From positions 2,108,001-2,172,000 of the forward strand of contig NZ_LT906479.1 in assembly GCF_900187015.1 (NCBI RefSeq): DNA of 64,000 nt, read 5' to 3'. The position numbers and the translations under genes were made by a program. Below, piece after piece: positions 16,721-25,295 of the stretch (the stretch's first letter is position 1; each line of letters opens with the position of its first letter). The notes beneath the pieces are model-generated. The model ran no database searches. It saw only the letters and a list, made by a program, of their open reading frames with translations, and was not told the origin of the DNA. The DNA is from Serratia ficaria. GTDB taxonomy: Bacteria > Pseudomonadota > Gammaproteobacteria > Enterobacterales > Enterobacteriaceae.

Positions 16721-17805
16721 TTGAGAAAAATATCGTCAATCCTGATACCGAGCTGTTCGGGAGCGTCATGCGCACCCTGGTCGAAAAACGTGCCAGTCTG
16801 AGCCGAAAGCAGACCCGTGATCTGGTTCTGGCTATGCTGGAGCAACGGCTCGACCCCTTACATATTGGCGCTCTGCTTACCGCCATGGCCATGAAAGGAG
16901 AGGTGCCCGACGAAATTGCCGGTGCTGTAGATGCTATTGCCGCGCGCCATCCACCTTTGGCGATTGAAGTGCCTCGAGCGTTGAACATTGGTGGCACAGG
17001 TGGCGATCGGGCGGGCACCTTCAATATTTCCACGACGGCTTCTTTGGTCGTTGCCGCTGCCGGAGTACCCGTGGTCAAACACGGCAATAGCCGCGTGACT
17101 AGTGCCAGCGGTAGCAGCGACATGATCACCGCTCTGGGGATCGACGTTGTTCGCAGTAGCGATGAAGCCTCGATACGTTTAACGCTGAAAACAAGCAATT
17201 TCGCATTTATCTCCACTTCGACTTGCTACGTATTTCCAGAAACTCTGACCGCCGTGCGTCGAGCGCTGGGCATCCGCAGTCTTTTTAATCTGGCTGGGCC
17301 GTTGGCACATCCCGTTGACGTCACACATCAGCTTATTGGGGTTGCTCAGGGTTCACTGTTGGAACCTATGGCCGACACGCTGATGCGGATGGGGGGCATC
17401 ACGGCTTTTGTCGTACATGGCGCTGGCGGTATAGACGAAGTCAGTTGCGTAGGTGAAACCCAGATCCTGAGCGTTAGCGGCGGTTCCATCCGCAGATTTT
17501 CTGTACGGCCAGAGGATTTTGGGGTCGTTCCCTGTGAACTGCGGGCACTGCGTGGAGGTTCTCCAGAGAACAATGCCCGGATTTGTGAGGCTGTATTGAA
17601 TGGCGAATCAGGGGCTTACAGGGAAGCAACGATAGTTGTCGCCGGAGCCGCCTTGGTATTGGCCGGCCAGGCGGATTCATTCAGCGAAGCGGCGGCGCTT
17701 GCGCGACAAGCGTTGGATAGCGGGCGGGCTTGCCAGGTACTTAAACGATTCAAGGAGACGATGTATGAGATCACGTGTAAAGGTCTGCGGCATCACACAT
17801 CATGA
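16717..17805 (+). CDS. TrpD-like anthranilate phosphoribosyltransferase with altered acceptor site
   Basis: A 362-residue protein of the TrpD fold. The PRPP-binding parts are intact: GGTGGD at 92-97, NISTTAS, KHGN at 121-124, GSSD near 132-135 and the metal-binding D240-E241 in GIDEVS. The acceptor pocket differs: where anthranilate enzymes read FxFAPxxHPAM, this protein has FAFISTSTCYVFPE (162-175), two residues longer and without the HPA motif, and KHGNR is KHGNS. It therefore probably transfers ribose 5-phosphate to an amine other than anthranilate. It is not part of a trp operon. The last 41 bases overlap the next gene. Confidence 0.82.
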   Translation: MIEKNIVNPDTELFGSVMRTLVEKRASLSRKQTRDLVLAMLEQRLDPLHIGALLTAMAMKGEVPDEIAGAVDAIAARHPPLAIEVPRALNIGGTGGDRAGTFNISTTASLVVAAAGVPVVKHGNSRVTSASGSSDMITALGIDVVRSSDEASIRLTLKTSNFAFISTSTCYVFPETLTAVRRALGIRSLFNLAGPLAHPVDVTHQLIGVAQGSLLEPMADTLMRMGGITAFVVHGAGGIDEVSCVGETQILSVSGGSIRRFSVRPEDFGVVPCELRALRGGSPENNARICEAVLNGESGAYREATIVVAGAALVLAGQADSFSEAAALARQALDSGRACQVLKRFKETMYEITCKGLRHHTS

Positions 17806-18985
17806 GGATGCTCTGGCGGCATTGGCGGCGGGCGCTGATGCTTTGGGTTTCATTTTCTCGCCGAGCCCGCGTCAGATATCACCGGATGATGCTCGCTCTA
17901 TCATTGCACGTCTTCCACCGTTCAGTTACGTGGTCGGCGTGTTCGTCAATGAAACCAGCGAACGGGTGCAAAGCGTCATCCGTTATTGCGGTCTGTCGGC
18001 AATCCAACTTCAGGGGGATGAGAGTAACGCGTATTGCCAGCTGTTTGAGGTGCCGGTTATTAAAGGTTTTCGCGTCGCCAATACCTTGGCGCTGGAACGG
18101 ATAAACGAATATCAGGTGAGCGCTTATCTGCTGGACACATGGGATGAGGGGCTGGACGGAGGAAGCGGGCAATCGTTCGATTGGCGTCTGCTGCAAAACA
18201 TAACATTTTCCCGCCCCGTGATTGTGGCGGGCGGACTTCATGCGGGTAATGTCAGACACCTCATTCGGCATTACTCTCCATCCGCCATTGATGTCAGCTC
18301 AGGGGTATCGCAGTCTGAGCGACGTAAAGACCCTGTACGGCTCCGTGTTTTTCTGGACGCCGTTGCCGATGCTCGGCAAAACCGCGCTGCGGCGGCTTTC
18401 GACGTTAACGAAGGGGATATCCTCAAAGCGTCTTTTGATCGGCAACCGTTGGTGGCAATCCAGGGACGGCAATTCCTTCTGAATTCTCTGACGGAACAAG
18501 TACCGGCTACATCAGCAGAACTATTGCGAGAGGCCGCTCGGCGGGTATGCGAGGCTGCGCGGTTTCCTATGGGCACCAAACTGGTTGGTGAAGAAGATAA
18601 GGGGGGCGGTCTGCTGGCCGCGGTTTCTCTGCTCTCGGGCATGCCTTATGGTATCGCACGTTGGTATCCCTCCGGTCTGGAAGGACAGGTGCGGGTTGAT
18701 TTCGACTGTGAATACACCGACGGGAGCCTCTTCTTGAACGGCGTAGAGCCTGGCGACAAAGTCTATATTGTGGACGATCTTATCAGTACCGGGGGGACGC
18801 TGCTTGGGTTGATCGAGGCGGTACGGCTGGCCGGAGCCGAAGTATCAGGCATTGTTTGCGTTGCGGAAAAGATTAATTACGGCGGTTCTGAGCGTGTTTT
18901 GAAAGCGACAGGTATTCCGGTGACATCGCTCGTTGAAGTGGATGTAAGCGGTGAGTTCTCGGTTGTCGTTGGCGTTAACTATTGA
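17765..18985 (+). CDS. Fusion of TrpF-like isomerase and PRPP-dependent phosphoribosyltransferase
   Basis: A 406-residue two-domain protein. Start 17765 follows AAGGAG and gives the TrpF start VKVCGIT. Residues 1-203 are phosphoribosylanthranilate isomerase-like, with general base Cys8, general acid Asp124 in YLLDTWDEG, VIVAGGLHAGNV and IDVSSGV. Residues 215-406 form a type I phosphoribosyltransferase of the orotate/adenine kind, with the PRPP loop YIVDDLISTGGTL at 334-346. TrpF is normally alone or fused to TrpC; this partner is unusual. The pair suggests ribosylation of a base and an Amadori-type isomerisation in one pathway. The substrate is unknown. Confidence 0.85.
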   Translation: MRSRVKVCGITHHEDALAALAAGADALGFIFSPSPRQISPDDARSIIARLPPFSYVVGVFVNETSERVQSVIRYCGLSAIQLQGDESNAYCQLFEVPVIKGFRVANTLALERINEYQVSAYLLDTWDEGLDGGSGQSFDWRLLQNITFSRPVIVAGGLHAGNVRHLIRHYSPSAIDVSSGVSQSERRKDPVRLRVFLDAVADARQNRAAAAFDVNEGDILKASFDRQPLVAIQGRQFLLNSLTEQVPATSAELLREAARRVCEAARFPMGTKLVGEEDKGGGLLAAVSLLSGMPYGIARWYPSGLEGQVRVDFDCEYTDGSLFLNGVEPGDKVYIVDDLISTGGTLLGLIEAVRLAGAEVSGIVCVAEKINYGGSERVLKATGIPVTSLVEVDVSGEFSVVVGVNY

Positions 18986-19003
18986 ATGGAAAAGGAAGCC
19001 ATT

Positions 19004-20236
19004 ATGAAAAATGCACGGCAATTTCGCGGTTGGTACATGGTGGGGGCCGTGCACATTCTGCTGGCTCTGATCTTTGGCGCAGCTTATTCGTTCGGCGCAT
19101 TCTTTACTGCTCTTCAGAGCAACTTCGAAGCAGGACGTTTCTCCACGGCGTCGATATTCTCGCTGACGGCGTTGATCTACTACCTGGTTGGGGTGTTTTC
19201 TGGCGCATGGAGCGATCGCACCTCGGTTCGAACGGTGACCAGCGTCGGGATCCTCCTGCTATCGTTGGGTTTTGGGGCCAGTAGCCTGTTGTCGTCATCG
19301 CTTATGCCATTCCTGATTGCGTTCTGTGTCCTGGTTGGGTTGGGGGTCGGTCTGGTTTATGTACCGGCTATCTCGACCATACAGCGCTGGTTCATCATTC
19401 ACCGCAGTTCGGCTTCCGGTCTGGCGCTGGCCGGAACCGGCCTGGGCACTCTTGTGGGGCCGGTGGTCGCGGGGGTGTTGATGCAGCACTTATCTTGGCA
19501 AAGCACCATGCAGATTTACGCCGGGGCTATTGCACTGCTGGGGCTGGCCGCCGCTGCCTGCTTGCAAGGCCAGCCCGAGGATGTGGGGCAGTACCCCGAT
19601 GGCATACGTCCTGTTGAAATAGCCTACGAGCAGGCGCGGCCGCTCAACAACAGCGTGACATTGCGAGAGGCGATACGGCGGGCGCAGTTCTGGTGGTTTT
19701 TTACGGCGATTTTCTTTGGTTCAATCGGGTTGTTCCTCGCTTTGGTTCACATCAATCCCTATGCGCAACAGCAGGGGCTGGACGTTACGCAGGCCAACCT
19801 GTTGATAGGCCTGATCGGCGTAGGCAATATCGGTGGTCGCCTGGTTCTTGGACGCATCGGCGACCGAATGGGCGCCCAGCGTTTCCTGATCGTCGTCACT
19901 ATTAGCCTCGCAGTACTGTGTGGTCTGTGGGGCATGGCGCATAGCTTTACTGCGTTGGTCGTCTTCGCTTTGTTGTTTGGCGCGGCAAACGGGGGCTGCA
20001 TTGCACTGTACCCGGCAGTGGTCAGCACTTGGTTCGGCACGCGCAATCTGGGCGCTATCCTGGGTGCTCTGTATGTCGCCGTAGGTCTCGCGGCCGTAGC
20101 CGGGGGCAGCGTTGCCGGTTTGCTGTATGACCTATATCAGAGCTACATGCTGTCTATCGTTCTTGCTGGTGTTTCGGCGCTGCTGTCCGTGGCCGGTATC
20201 ATATTGGCCGCCCGTTTCGCTCCACAAGCAGAGTAA
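19004..20236 (+). CDS. MFS transporter (monocarboxylate/oxalate-formate type)
   Basis: A 411-residue membrane protein with about 12 hydrophobic helices. ATG 19004 is preceded by AAGGAAG; the ATG at 18986 directly follows the upstream stop. The start FRGWYMVGAVHILLALIFGAAYSFGAFF and the FSGAWSDRTSVRTV loop between helices 2 and 3 resemble the OFA/monocarboxylate group. It probably moves an organic anion: the substrate of the island pathway if catabolic, or the product if biosynthetic. It sits between the TrpF fusion and the UbiD-like gene in the same direction. Confidence 0.82.
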   Translation: MKNARQFRGWYMVGAVHILLALIFGAAYSFGAFFTALQSNFEAGRFSTASIFSLTALIYYLVGVFSGAWSDRTSVRTVTSVGILLLSLGFGASSLLSSSLMPFLIAFCVLVGLGVGLVYVPAISTIQRWFIIHRSSASGLALAGTGLGTLVGPVVAGVLMQHLSWQSTMQIYAGAIALLGLAAAACLQGQPEDVGQYPDGIRPVEIAYEQARPLNNSVTLREAIRRAQFWWFFTAIFFGSIGLFLALVHINPYAQQQGLDVTQANLLIGLIGVGNIGGRLVLGRIGDRMGAQRFLIVVTISLAVLCGLWGMAHSFTALVVFALLFGAANGGCIALYPAVVSTWFGTRNLGAILGALYVAVGLAAVAGGSVAGLLYDLYQSYMLSIVLAGVSALLSVAGIILAARFAPQAE

Positions 20237-20245
20237 GGGGGATGC

Positions 20246-21685
20246 ATGCCCAGCATTTACGATTTGCGTTCAGCCTTGAAGTTACTGAGCCAGGTTGAAG
20301 GAGAAATGACTTTAATAGAACGCCCCATTTCTCCGGACATTGAGTTGGTAGAAGACTTTCTCGCCGAGAGTCGCCAAAGCGGCGGGATTGCTGATGAACA
20401 GCCCCTGCGGGTATATCAGCAACCGACACGGGGGAAATTCCCGGTATTGATGGGCGTATTTGGCACGCGCCGGCGGTGCCGCTTGTTTCTGGACCCCTCC
20501 GGTTGTCAACCGCCGGAACTTTCGGAAGCTCAACTTTTGCTGCAGGCTGCGAGCGCCCCTATAGGCCCCAGAGTGCTGGAGAGGCCGCGTTTATCGCGTA
20601 CGGTGAATAAATCTAACAATATTCTGGCCGCTTTACCGGCATTACGCTATGCGTTGGACGACCCTGGGCCAACGGTGACGCTTGGATTGATATACGCGCA
20701 CGATAGGCGCACCGGCATCGCTAACTGCTCTTATCATCGGATAGCTTTCAAGGGTAATTCTGCTGTCGTTGGTATCGACTCGCATGGCCACCTGCAGACA
20801 ATGCTTGCTGCCCATGTGTCGCGCGGAGAATCTCTGCCGATATCCATTAACATCGGATTGGATCCTGCAGTTTACCTCGCCTCCGCGTTGACTCGCCCCT
20901 GTATTGCGTACGGGTGCGACGAGTTGGGTATCGCTGGTGCCATTCGCGGCAGGCCCGTGGATATTGCGCCGTGTCACGCCAACGAAGGGGGGTATATCGA
21001 TCATGCCGAACTTGTCATAGAGGGAACACTGGGGGCAGAAAGGGAACCGGAGTCTGCGATGACGTCAGGTTTTTCCATCCCTGAATACTTGGGTTATCGC
21101 TCGCAATGTGGCATGGCGGCAACGCTACGCATCCAGGTACTGACCCACAGACCCAATCCGGTATACCAGACGCTATCGGGACCTGGGTTCGAGCAGTCTA
21201 TCCTGCTGGGCTTGGGGCAAGAATGCTCGATATTGGCCAGGTTGCGGGTTGGGGAACACGCCAGATTGGTGCGTAACGTGGTGGCATTGCCTTCGGGGGG
21301 CGGGCATCTCCTTACGGTATTACAAGTGGCTAAACGCGATGTCCGAGACGATCGGCTCGTCGTTGAGGTAGCGAAGATGCTGTTTGAGGAAGTGCCATCC
21401 CTCAAAAATTTGTTACTGGTGGATGAAGATGTCGATCCCTATTCGGTGAATGATGTTCTTTGGGCTCTGTGTACCCGAGCACGCCTAGATCTGGATATTC
21501 ATGTCAGCGCTTTGTTTCCCGCTAATCCGCTCGACCCCACGCAATCTCGTTTCTATGACGAGCGGGAGTCGGATAGCCGCATCAGAAAATGCGTTGTCGA
21601 TTGTACGGTTCCTTATAGCCAACGACGACGTTTTAAACGGGCGTTTGATTTGAGCGGTACGCCCACTCATCTGCCTGTCAGATAG
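20246..21685 (+). CDS. UbiD-family prenylated-FMN-dependent (de)carboxylase
   Basis: A 479-residue protein of the UbiD family, usual length 450-500. Asn160 and Arg165 (IANCSYHRIA) fit the N-x4-R pair that holds prenylated FMN in UbiD/Fdc1. His180 or 182 and Glu226 (CDELGIAGAI) fit the metal-binding positions. LPISINIGLDPAVYLASA and HAELVIEG are family hallmarks. Such enzymes reversibly decarboxylate aromatic, heteroaromatic or acrylic acids. The matching UbiX is not in the window; the housekeeping one could supply the cofactor. It is not the ubiquinone enzyme, judging by its divergent active-site segment (APCHANEGGYIDH) and context. Confidence 0.82.
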   Translation: MPSIYDLRSALKLLSQVEGEMTLIERPISPDIELVEDFLAESRQSGGIADEQPLRVYQQPTRGKFPVLMGVFGTRRRCRLFLDPSGCQPPELSEAQLLLQAASAPIGPRVLERPRLSRTVNKSNNILAALPALRYALDDPGPTVTLGLIYAHDRRTGIANCSYHRIAFKGNSAVVGIDSHGHLQTMLAAHVSRGESLPISINIGLDPAVYLASALTRPCIAYGCDELGIAGAIRGRPVDIAPCHANEGGYIDHAELVIEGTLGAEREPESAMTSGFSIPEYLGYRSQCGMAATLRIQVLTHRPNPVYQTLSGPGFEQSILLGLGQECSILARLRVGEHARLVRNVVALPSGGGHLLTVLQVAKRDVRDDRLVVEVAKMLFEEVPSLKNLLLVDEDVDPYSVNDVLWALCTRARLDLDIHVSALFPANPLDPTQSRFYDERESDSRIRKCVVDCTVPYSQRRRFKRAFDLSGTPTHLPVR

Positions 21686-21724
21686 GCGGGAACCCCATGT
21701 ATGCCGTGTATTAGGAGATAATCC

Positions 21725-23419
21725 ATGACTCAGACTATTGATCCACGCCTCGATCCAACCCGAGACATTCGCGCGCCGCGCGGCAATCAATTGAACTGTA
21801 AGAACTGGCCGATCGAAGCCGCGTATCGCATGCTTCAGAACAATCTGGATCCTGAGGTTGCTGAGAACCCGCAGGCACTGGTGGTCTACGGCGGTATTGG
21901 CCGTGCCGCGCGTAACTGGCAATGTTATGACCAGATCCTGAATTCGCTCAAGGACCTCAATGAGGATGAAACCTTGTTGATACAGTCCGGCAAGCCGGTC
22001 GGCGTGTTTAAGACCCATTCGGATGCCCCCAGAGTGCTGATTGCCAATTCCAATCTGGTGCCGCAATGGGCTAACTGGGAGCATTTTAGCGAACTCGATC
22101 GTAAAGGTTTGTTCATGTACGGCCAAATGACCGCTGGCAGTTGGATCTATATCGGTAGCCAGGGCATCGTTCAGGGGACTTTCGAGACTTTTGCGGAAGC
22201 AGGCCGCCAGCACTATGGTGGAAAACTGGCGGGGCGCTGGATCCTCACTGCCGGATTGGGAGGGATGGGGGGAGCGCAACCGCTGGCAGCTACGCTGGCC
22301 GGCGCAGCGTCATTGAATATCGAATGCCAGCAGAGCAGTCTGGATTTTCGTCTGCGGACCCATTATCTGGATAAACAGGCTAAGGACTTGGATGAAGCAC
22401 TGGCCTTGATCAAGGAACATACTGATGCTGGGCAGGCGGTGTCGATCGGTTTGCTTGGCAATGCCGCAGAAGTGCTACCTGAGTTGGTCAGACGTGCCCA
22501 CGCGGGGGAGATTAAACCTGACTTGGTTACCGATCAGACCTCTGCTCACGATCTTGTCCATGGCTACCTGCCGGTAGGCTGGAGCGTTGCGCAGTGGAAG
22601 GCCGCTCAGCATGATCCGTCGCAACATGCTGAATTGACGGACGCGGCAGCTAAAAGCTGTGCTTCTCATGTGCGTGCTATTCTGGACTTCGTGGAGATGG
22701 GGGTACCGGCCGTTGACTATGGAAATAACATCCGTCAGGTAGCCTATGACAGGGGCGTGGAAAACGCCTTCGATTTTCCCGGTTTTGTTCCGGCTTATAT
22801 CCGCCCTCTGTTCTGTCAGGGTAAAGGGCCGTTCCGTTGGGTAGCTTTGTCGGGCGATCCCGAAGATATCTATAAAACCGATGCAAAGGTCAAGGCGCTG
22901 TTTCCTGAAAACCAACATATCCACCGTTGGCTGGATATGGCGCGTACACGTATCGCCTTCCAGGGACTGCCGGCGCGTATTTGTTGGCTGGGATTGGGGG
23001 AGCGGCATGTGGCGGGGCTGGCTTTCAATGAAATGGTACGCAAAGGAGAACTCAAAGCGCCGGTCGTTATTGGGCGCGATCATCTGGATACTGGCTCGGT
23101 GGCCAGCCCTAATCGCGAGACTGAAGCTATGAAAGATGGTTCCGATGCGGTTTCCGACTGGCCATTACTCAATGCGATGCTGAATACTGCCGGAGGTGCT
23201 TCTTGGGTTAGTCTGCATCATGGGGGAGGGGTGGGTATGGGGTATTCACAGCATTCAGGCATGGTTATCGTCTGCGACGGTAGTGAAGAGGCAGACAAAC
23301 GCCTGGCGCGTGTGCTGGTTAACGACTGCGGTTCTGGCGTAATGCGACATGCCGATGCCGGCTACGAGCAAGCCATTGCCATGGCGAAGAAGTTCGGGTT
23401 GAAGCTGCCTATGCTTTAA
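21725..23419 (+). CDS. hutU: Urocanate hydratase (urocanase)
   Basis: A complete 564-residue urocanase, preceded by AGGAGATAATCC. Family hallmarks are intact: the N-terminal [36 protein letters not shown], the NAD-binding [17 protein letters not shown], and the active-site part [17 protein letters not shown] with the Cys of VIVCDG. Urocanase adds water to urocanate using tightly bound NAD+ as an electrophile. No hutH, hutI or hutG is nearby, and the gene ends the island operon, so it probably serves the island pathway on urocanate or a close analogue, not simple histidine breakdown. Confidence 0.9.
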   Translation: MTQTIDPRLDPTRDIRAPRGNQLNCKNWPIEAAYRMLQNNLDPEVAENPQALVVYGGIGRAARNWQCYDQILNSLKDLNEDETLLIQSGKPVGVFKTHSDAPRVLIANSNLVPQWANWEHFSELDRKGLFMYGQMTAGSWIYIGSQGIVQGTFETFAEAGRQHYGGKLAGRWILTAGLGGMGGAQPLAATLAGAASLNIECQQSSLDFRLRTHYLDKQAKDLDEALALIKEHTDAGQAVSIGLLGNAAEVLPELVRRAHAGEIKPDLVTDQTSAHDLVHGYLPVGWSVAQWKAAQHDPSQHAELTDAAAKSCASHVRAILDFVEMGVPAVDYGNNIRQVAYDRGVENAFDFPGFVPAYIRPLFCQGKGPFRWVALSGDPEDIYKTDAKVKALFPENQHIHRWLDMARTRIAFQGLPARICWLGLGERHVAGLAFNEMVRKGELKAPVVIGRDHLDTGSVASPNRETEAMKDGSDAVSDWPLLNAMLNTAGGASWVSLHHGGGVGMGYSQHSGMVIVCDGSEEADKRLARVLVNDCGSGVMRHADAGYEQAIAMAKKFGLKLPML

Positions 23420-23458
23420 GAAACTGTAGAGAAGCGCTCGGAGTGTATGATCATTCAT

Positions 23459-23487
23459 AAAAAATCCACGCTGGGCGTGAATTTTTT
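23459..23487. terminator. Bidirectional terminator at the right edge of the island
   Basis: CACGC (23467-23471) pairs with GCGTG (23475-23479), extended by six A residues on the left and six T residues on the right that also pair. It is T-rich on both strands after the stem. It terminates the hutU operon. The remaining spacer to 23655 shows nothing else. Confidence 0.7.
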
Positions 23488-23654
23488 ACCGCAAGAACAA
23501 CCGCTGCGATTTAAATGTTAAACGATGATACGGTCAGCAAAAACCCGTAACTACTACTTTTGGCAGGAAAAACAAGTCACGGTCTTTTCATACTTGCCGC
23601 GCCCTTGCATGGCAAAACGATATCGGGGCGCGAGCCGTTAACCTCGATAACAGG

Positions 23655-24452
23655 TTACTGGTTAAAGCGGGATAAACCACTGGCTTCCAGCTGGCGGATG
23701 GCCGCCGCCCAGTGTTTTTGCGTGATTTCATCCGAGCCGCCGCGAAAACGAACAGACTGCGCCTTGACCTTTTCGATCGCGGCCGGCGGCGCGTAGTGCA
23801 AGTTGTCCCGTCCGCCGGCGAGCGCCGCCACCTGAATGTTGCAGGCGCGCTCCAAACCGTGCAGTTCGCGGAACGCGTGCTCGATGCTTACGCCGCCGGC
23901 CAGCAAACCGTGGTTGCGCAAAATCATCACGTTGCTGTGGCCCAGATCGTCGACCAACCGTTCCTGCTCATCCAGATCAAGCGCAACGCCTTCGTATTCG
24001 TGATAGGTAATACGCGAATAATAAGCCAGCGCATGTTGCGACAGCGGCAACAGGCCGTCTTTTTGCGCCGATACCGCCGCGCCGTCTTTGGTGTGGGTGT
24101 GCAGCACGGCTTTCAGATCGGGCCGGGCGCGGTGTATGGCGCTGTGGATCACAAAGCCGGCCCGGTTGATGCCGAACCCGGTCGGGTCGGCGAGAATGTT
24201 GCCGTCCAAATCGATTTTCACCAGGTTGGAGGCGGTGATTTCACTGAACAACAGGCCGTAGGCGTTAATCAGGAAATGCTCTTCCGCACCCGGTACGCGC
24301 ACCGAGAAATGGGTATAAATATGATCGGTCCAGTTATACAGGGCAGCCAACCGATAGGCAGCGGCCAGCTTGACGCGCTCCTGCCACTCTTCCTGGCTGA
24401 CGCCGTTTTTTACCTCGCCGGCATTGGCGGTAGGGGTAGATACCAAAGACAT
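23655..24452 (-). CDS. Class II aldolase/adducin family protein
   Basis: A 265-residue protein of the fuculose-aldolase/adducin fold. Putative zinc ligands are the two His of VLHTHTKDG and the His of ILRNHGLLAGG; the start NWTDHIYTHFSVRVPG and LLFSEITASNLVKID are typical. Enzymes of this fold act on sugar phosphates or related short-chain compounds. It is the last gene in the direction of the sulfonate operon, 54 bases after the ATPase gene, so it may process the carbon part of an imported sulfonate. The substrate is not predictable. Confidence 0.75.
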   Translation of the reverse strand: MSLVSTPTANAGEVKNGVSQEEWQERVKLAAAYRLAALYNWTDHIYTHFSVRVPGAEEHFLINAYGLLFSEITASNLVKIDLDGNILADPTGFGINRAGFVIHSAIHRARPDLKAVLHTHTKDGAAVSAQKDGLLPLSQHALAYYSRITYHEYEGVALDLDEQERLVDDLGHSNVMILRNHGLLAGGVSIEHAFRELHGLERACNIQVAALAGGRDNLHYAPPAAIEKVKAQSVRFRGGSDEITQKHWAAAIRQLEASGLSRFNQ

Positions 24453-24506
24453 AACAACTCCCGTTAATGGTGGTTTGATAAGTGTCGGCAGCGATGGGCA
24501 GTAACG

Positions 24507-25295
24507 TTACCAATCGATCTCTTGGCCCAGGATTTTCAAAATGTCCTGCCGGTGTTTAATCAGCAGCGGGGCGTCCCGGTGGCGCGGGTAGGCGAGCGGC
24601 ACGGCAAACTGCGCCAGAATTCGGCTCGGTCGCGGCGACAGCACGATCACCCGATCGCACAATAGCAGCGCTTCTTCGATGTCGTGGGTGACCAGCAGGC
24701 TGGTATAGCCCTGGCTTTGCCAGAGGTTAATCAATTCGCGCTGCATACCGATACGGGTCAGTGAATCCAGTTTTCCCAGCGGCTCATCGAGCAACAGCAG
24801 GCGCGGCTCGTTGAGCAGCGCGCGCGCCAGCGCGGCGCGCTGGGCCATCCCGCCGGACAGTTGCTTCGGGTAGGCGTTGGCGAACTCGTCGAGGCCGATA
24901 CGGCTAATCAGGTCGTCTGCCTGCCGTTCCTGGCCGCTCAGCCCCTGCGCCTGCGGCCCGAGCAGCACGTTCTGCCGCACCGTCCGCCATGGGTAAAGCG
25001 TGGGATCCTGGAACACCAGAATGCGCTCGGGGCTGGGGGCGCCGAGTGGGCGGCCATCGGCAAGCAGCTGGCCGGTCTGCAACGGTTCCAGTCCGGCCAG
25101 CAGGCGTAGCAGCGTGGATTTCCCACAGCCGGAAGGGCCGAGCAGTGCGACGCTTTCACCGGGGGCAATGCTCAGGCTGATGTTATCCAGTACGGCGATT
25201 TCCCGTTTCCCCAGGGTGAAGCTGTGGCTGACGTTTCGCACGTCAATCGCCGTACCCGTGGCTTTTATCTGAGCCTGTGCGGCTTGCGCTACCAT
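24507..25295 (-). CDS. ABC transporter ATPase (SsuB/TauB-like)
   Basis: A 262-residue ATPase, start 25295 (MVAQAAQAQIKATG), overlapping the permease stop by 7 bases; upstream in-frame codons lie within the permease gene. Walker A GPSGCGKST, Q-loop VFQDPTLYPWRTV, signature LSGGMAQRAALARAL and Walker B LLLLDEPLGKLD. LPW-type residues after the Q-loop are typical of the nitrate/sulfonate/taurine group. It powers the permease encoded just upstream. Confidence 0.88.
   Translation of the reverse strand: MVAQAAQAQIKATGTAIDVRNVSHSFTLGKREIAVLDNISLSIAPGESVALLGPSGCGKSTLLRLLAGLEPLQTGQLLADGRPLGAPSPERILVFQDPTLYPWRTVRQNVLLGPQAQGLSGQERQADDLISRIGLDEFANAYPKQLSGGMAQRAALARALLNEPRLLLLDEPLGKLDSLTRIGMQRELINLWQSQGYTSLLVTHDIEEALLLCDRVIVLSPRPSRILAQFAVPLAYPRHRDAPLLIKHRQDILKILGQEIDW

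Noticed and set aside
16717..18985. A normal tryptophan operon
   Set aside because: No trpE, trpG, trpC, trpB or trpA is present, the TrpD-like acceptor motif is changed and TrpF is fused to a PRTase.
21725..23419. A histidine utilisation (hut) operon
   Set aside because: Only the urocanase is present; hutH, hutI, hutG and hutC are absent.
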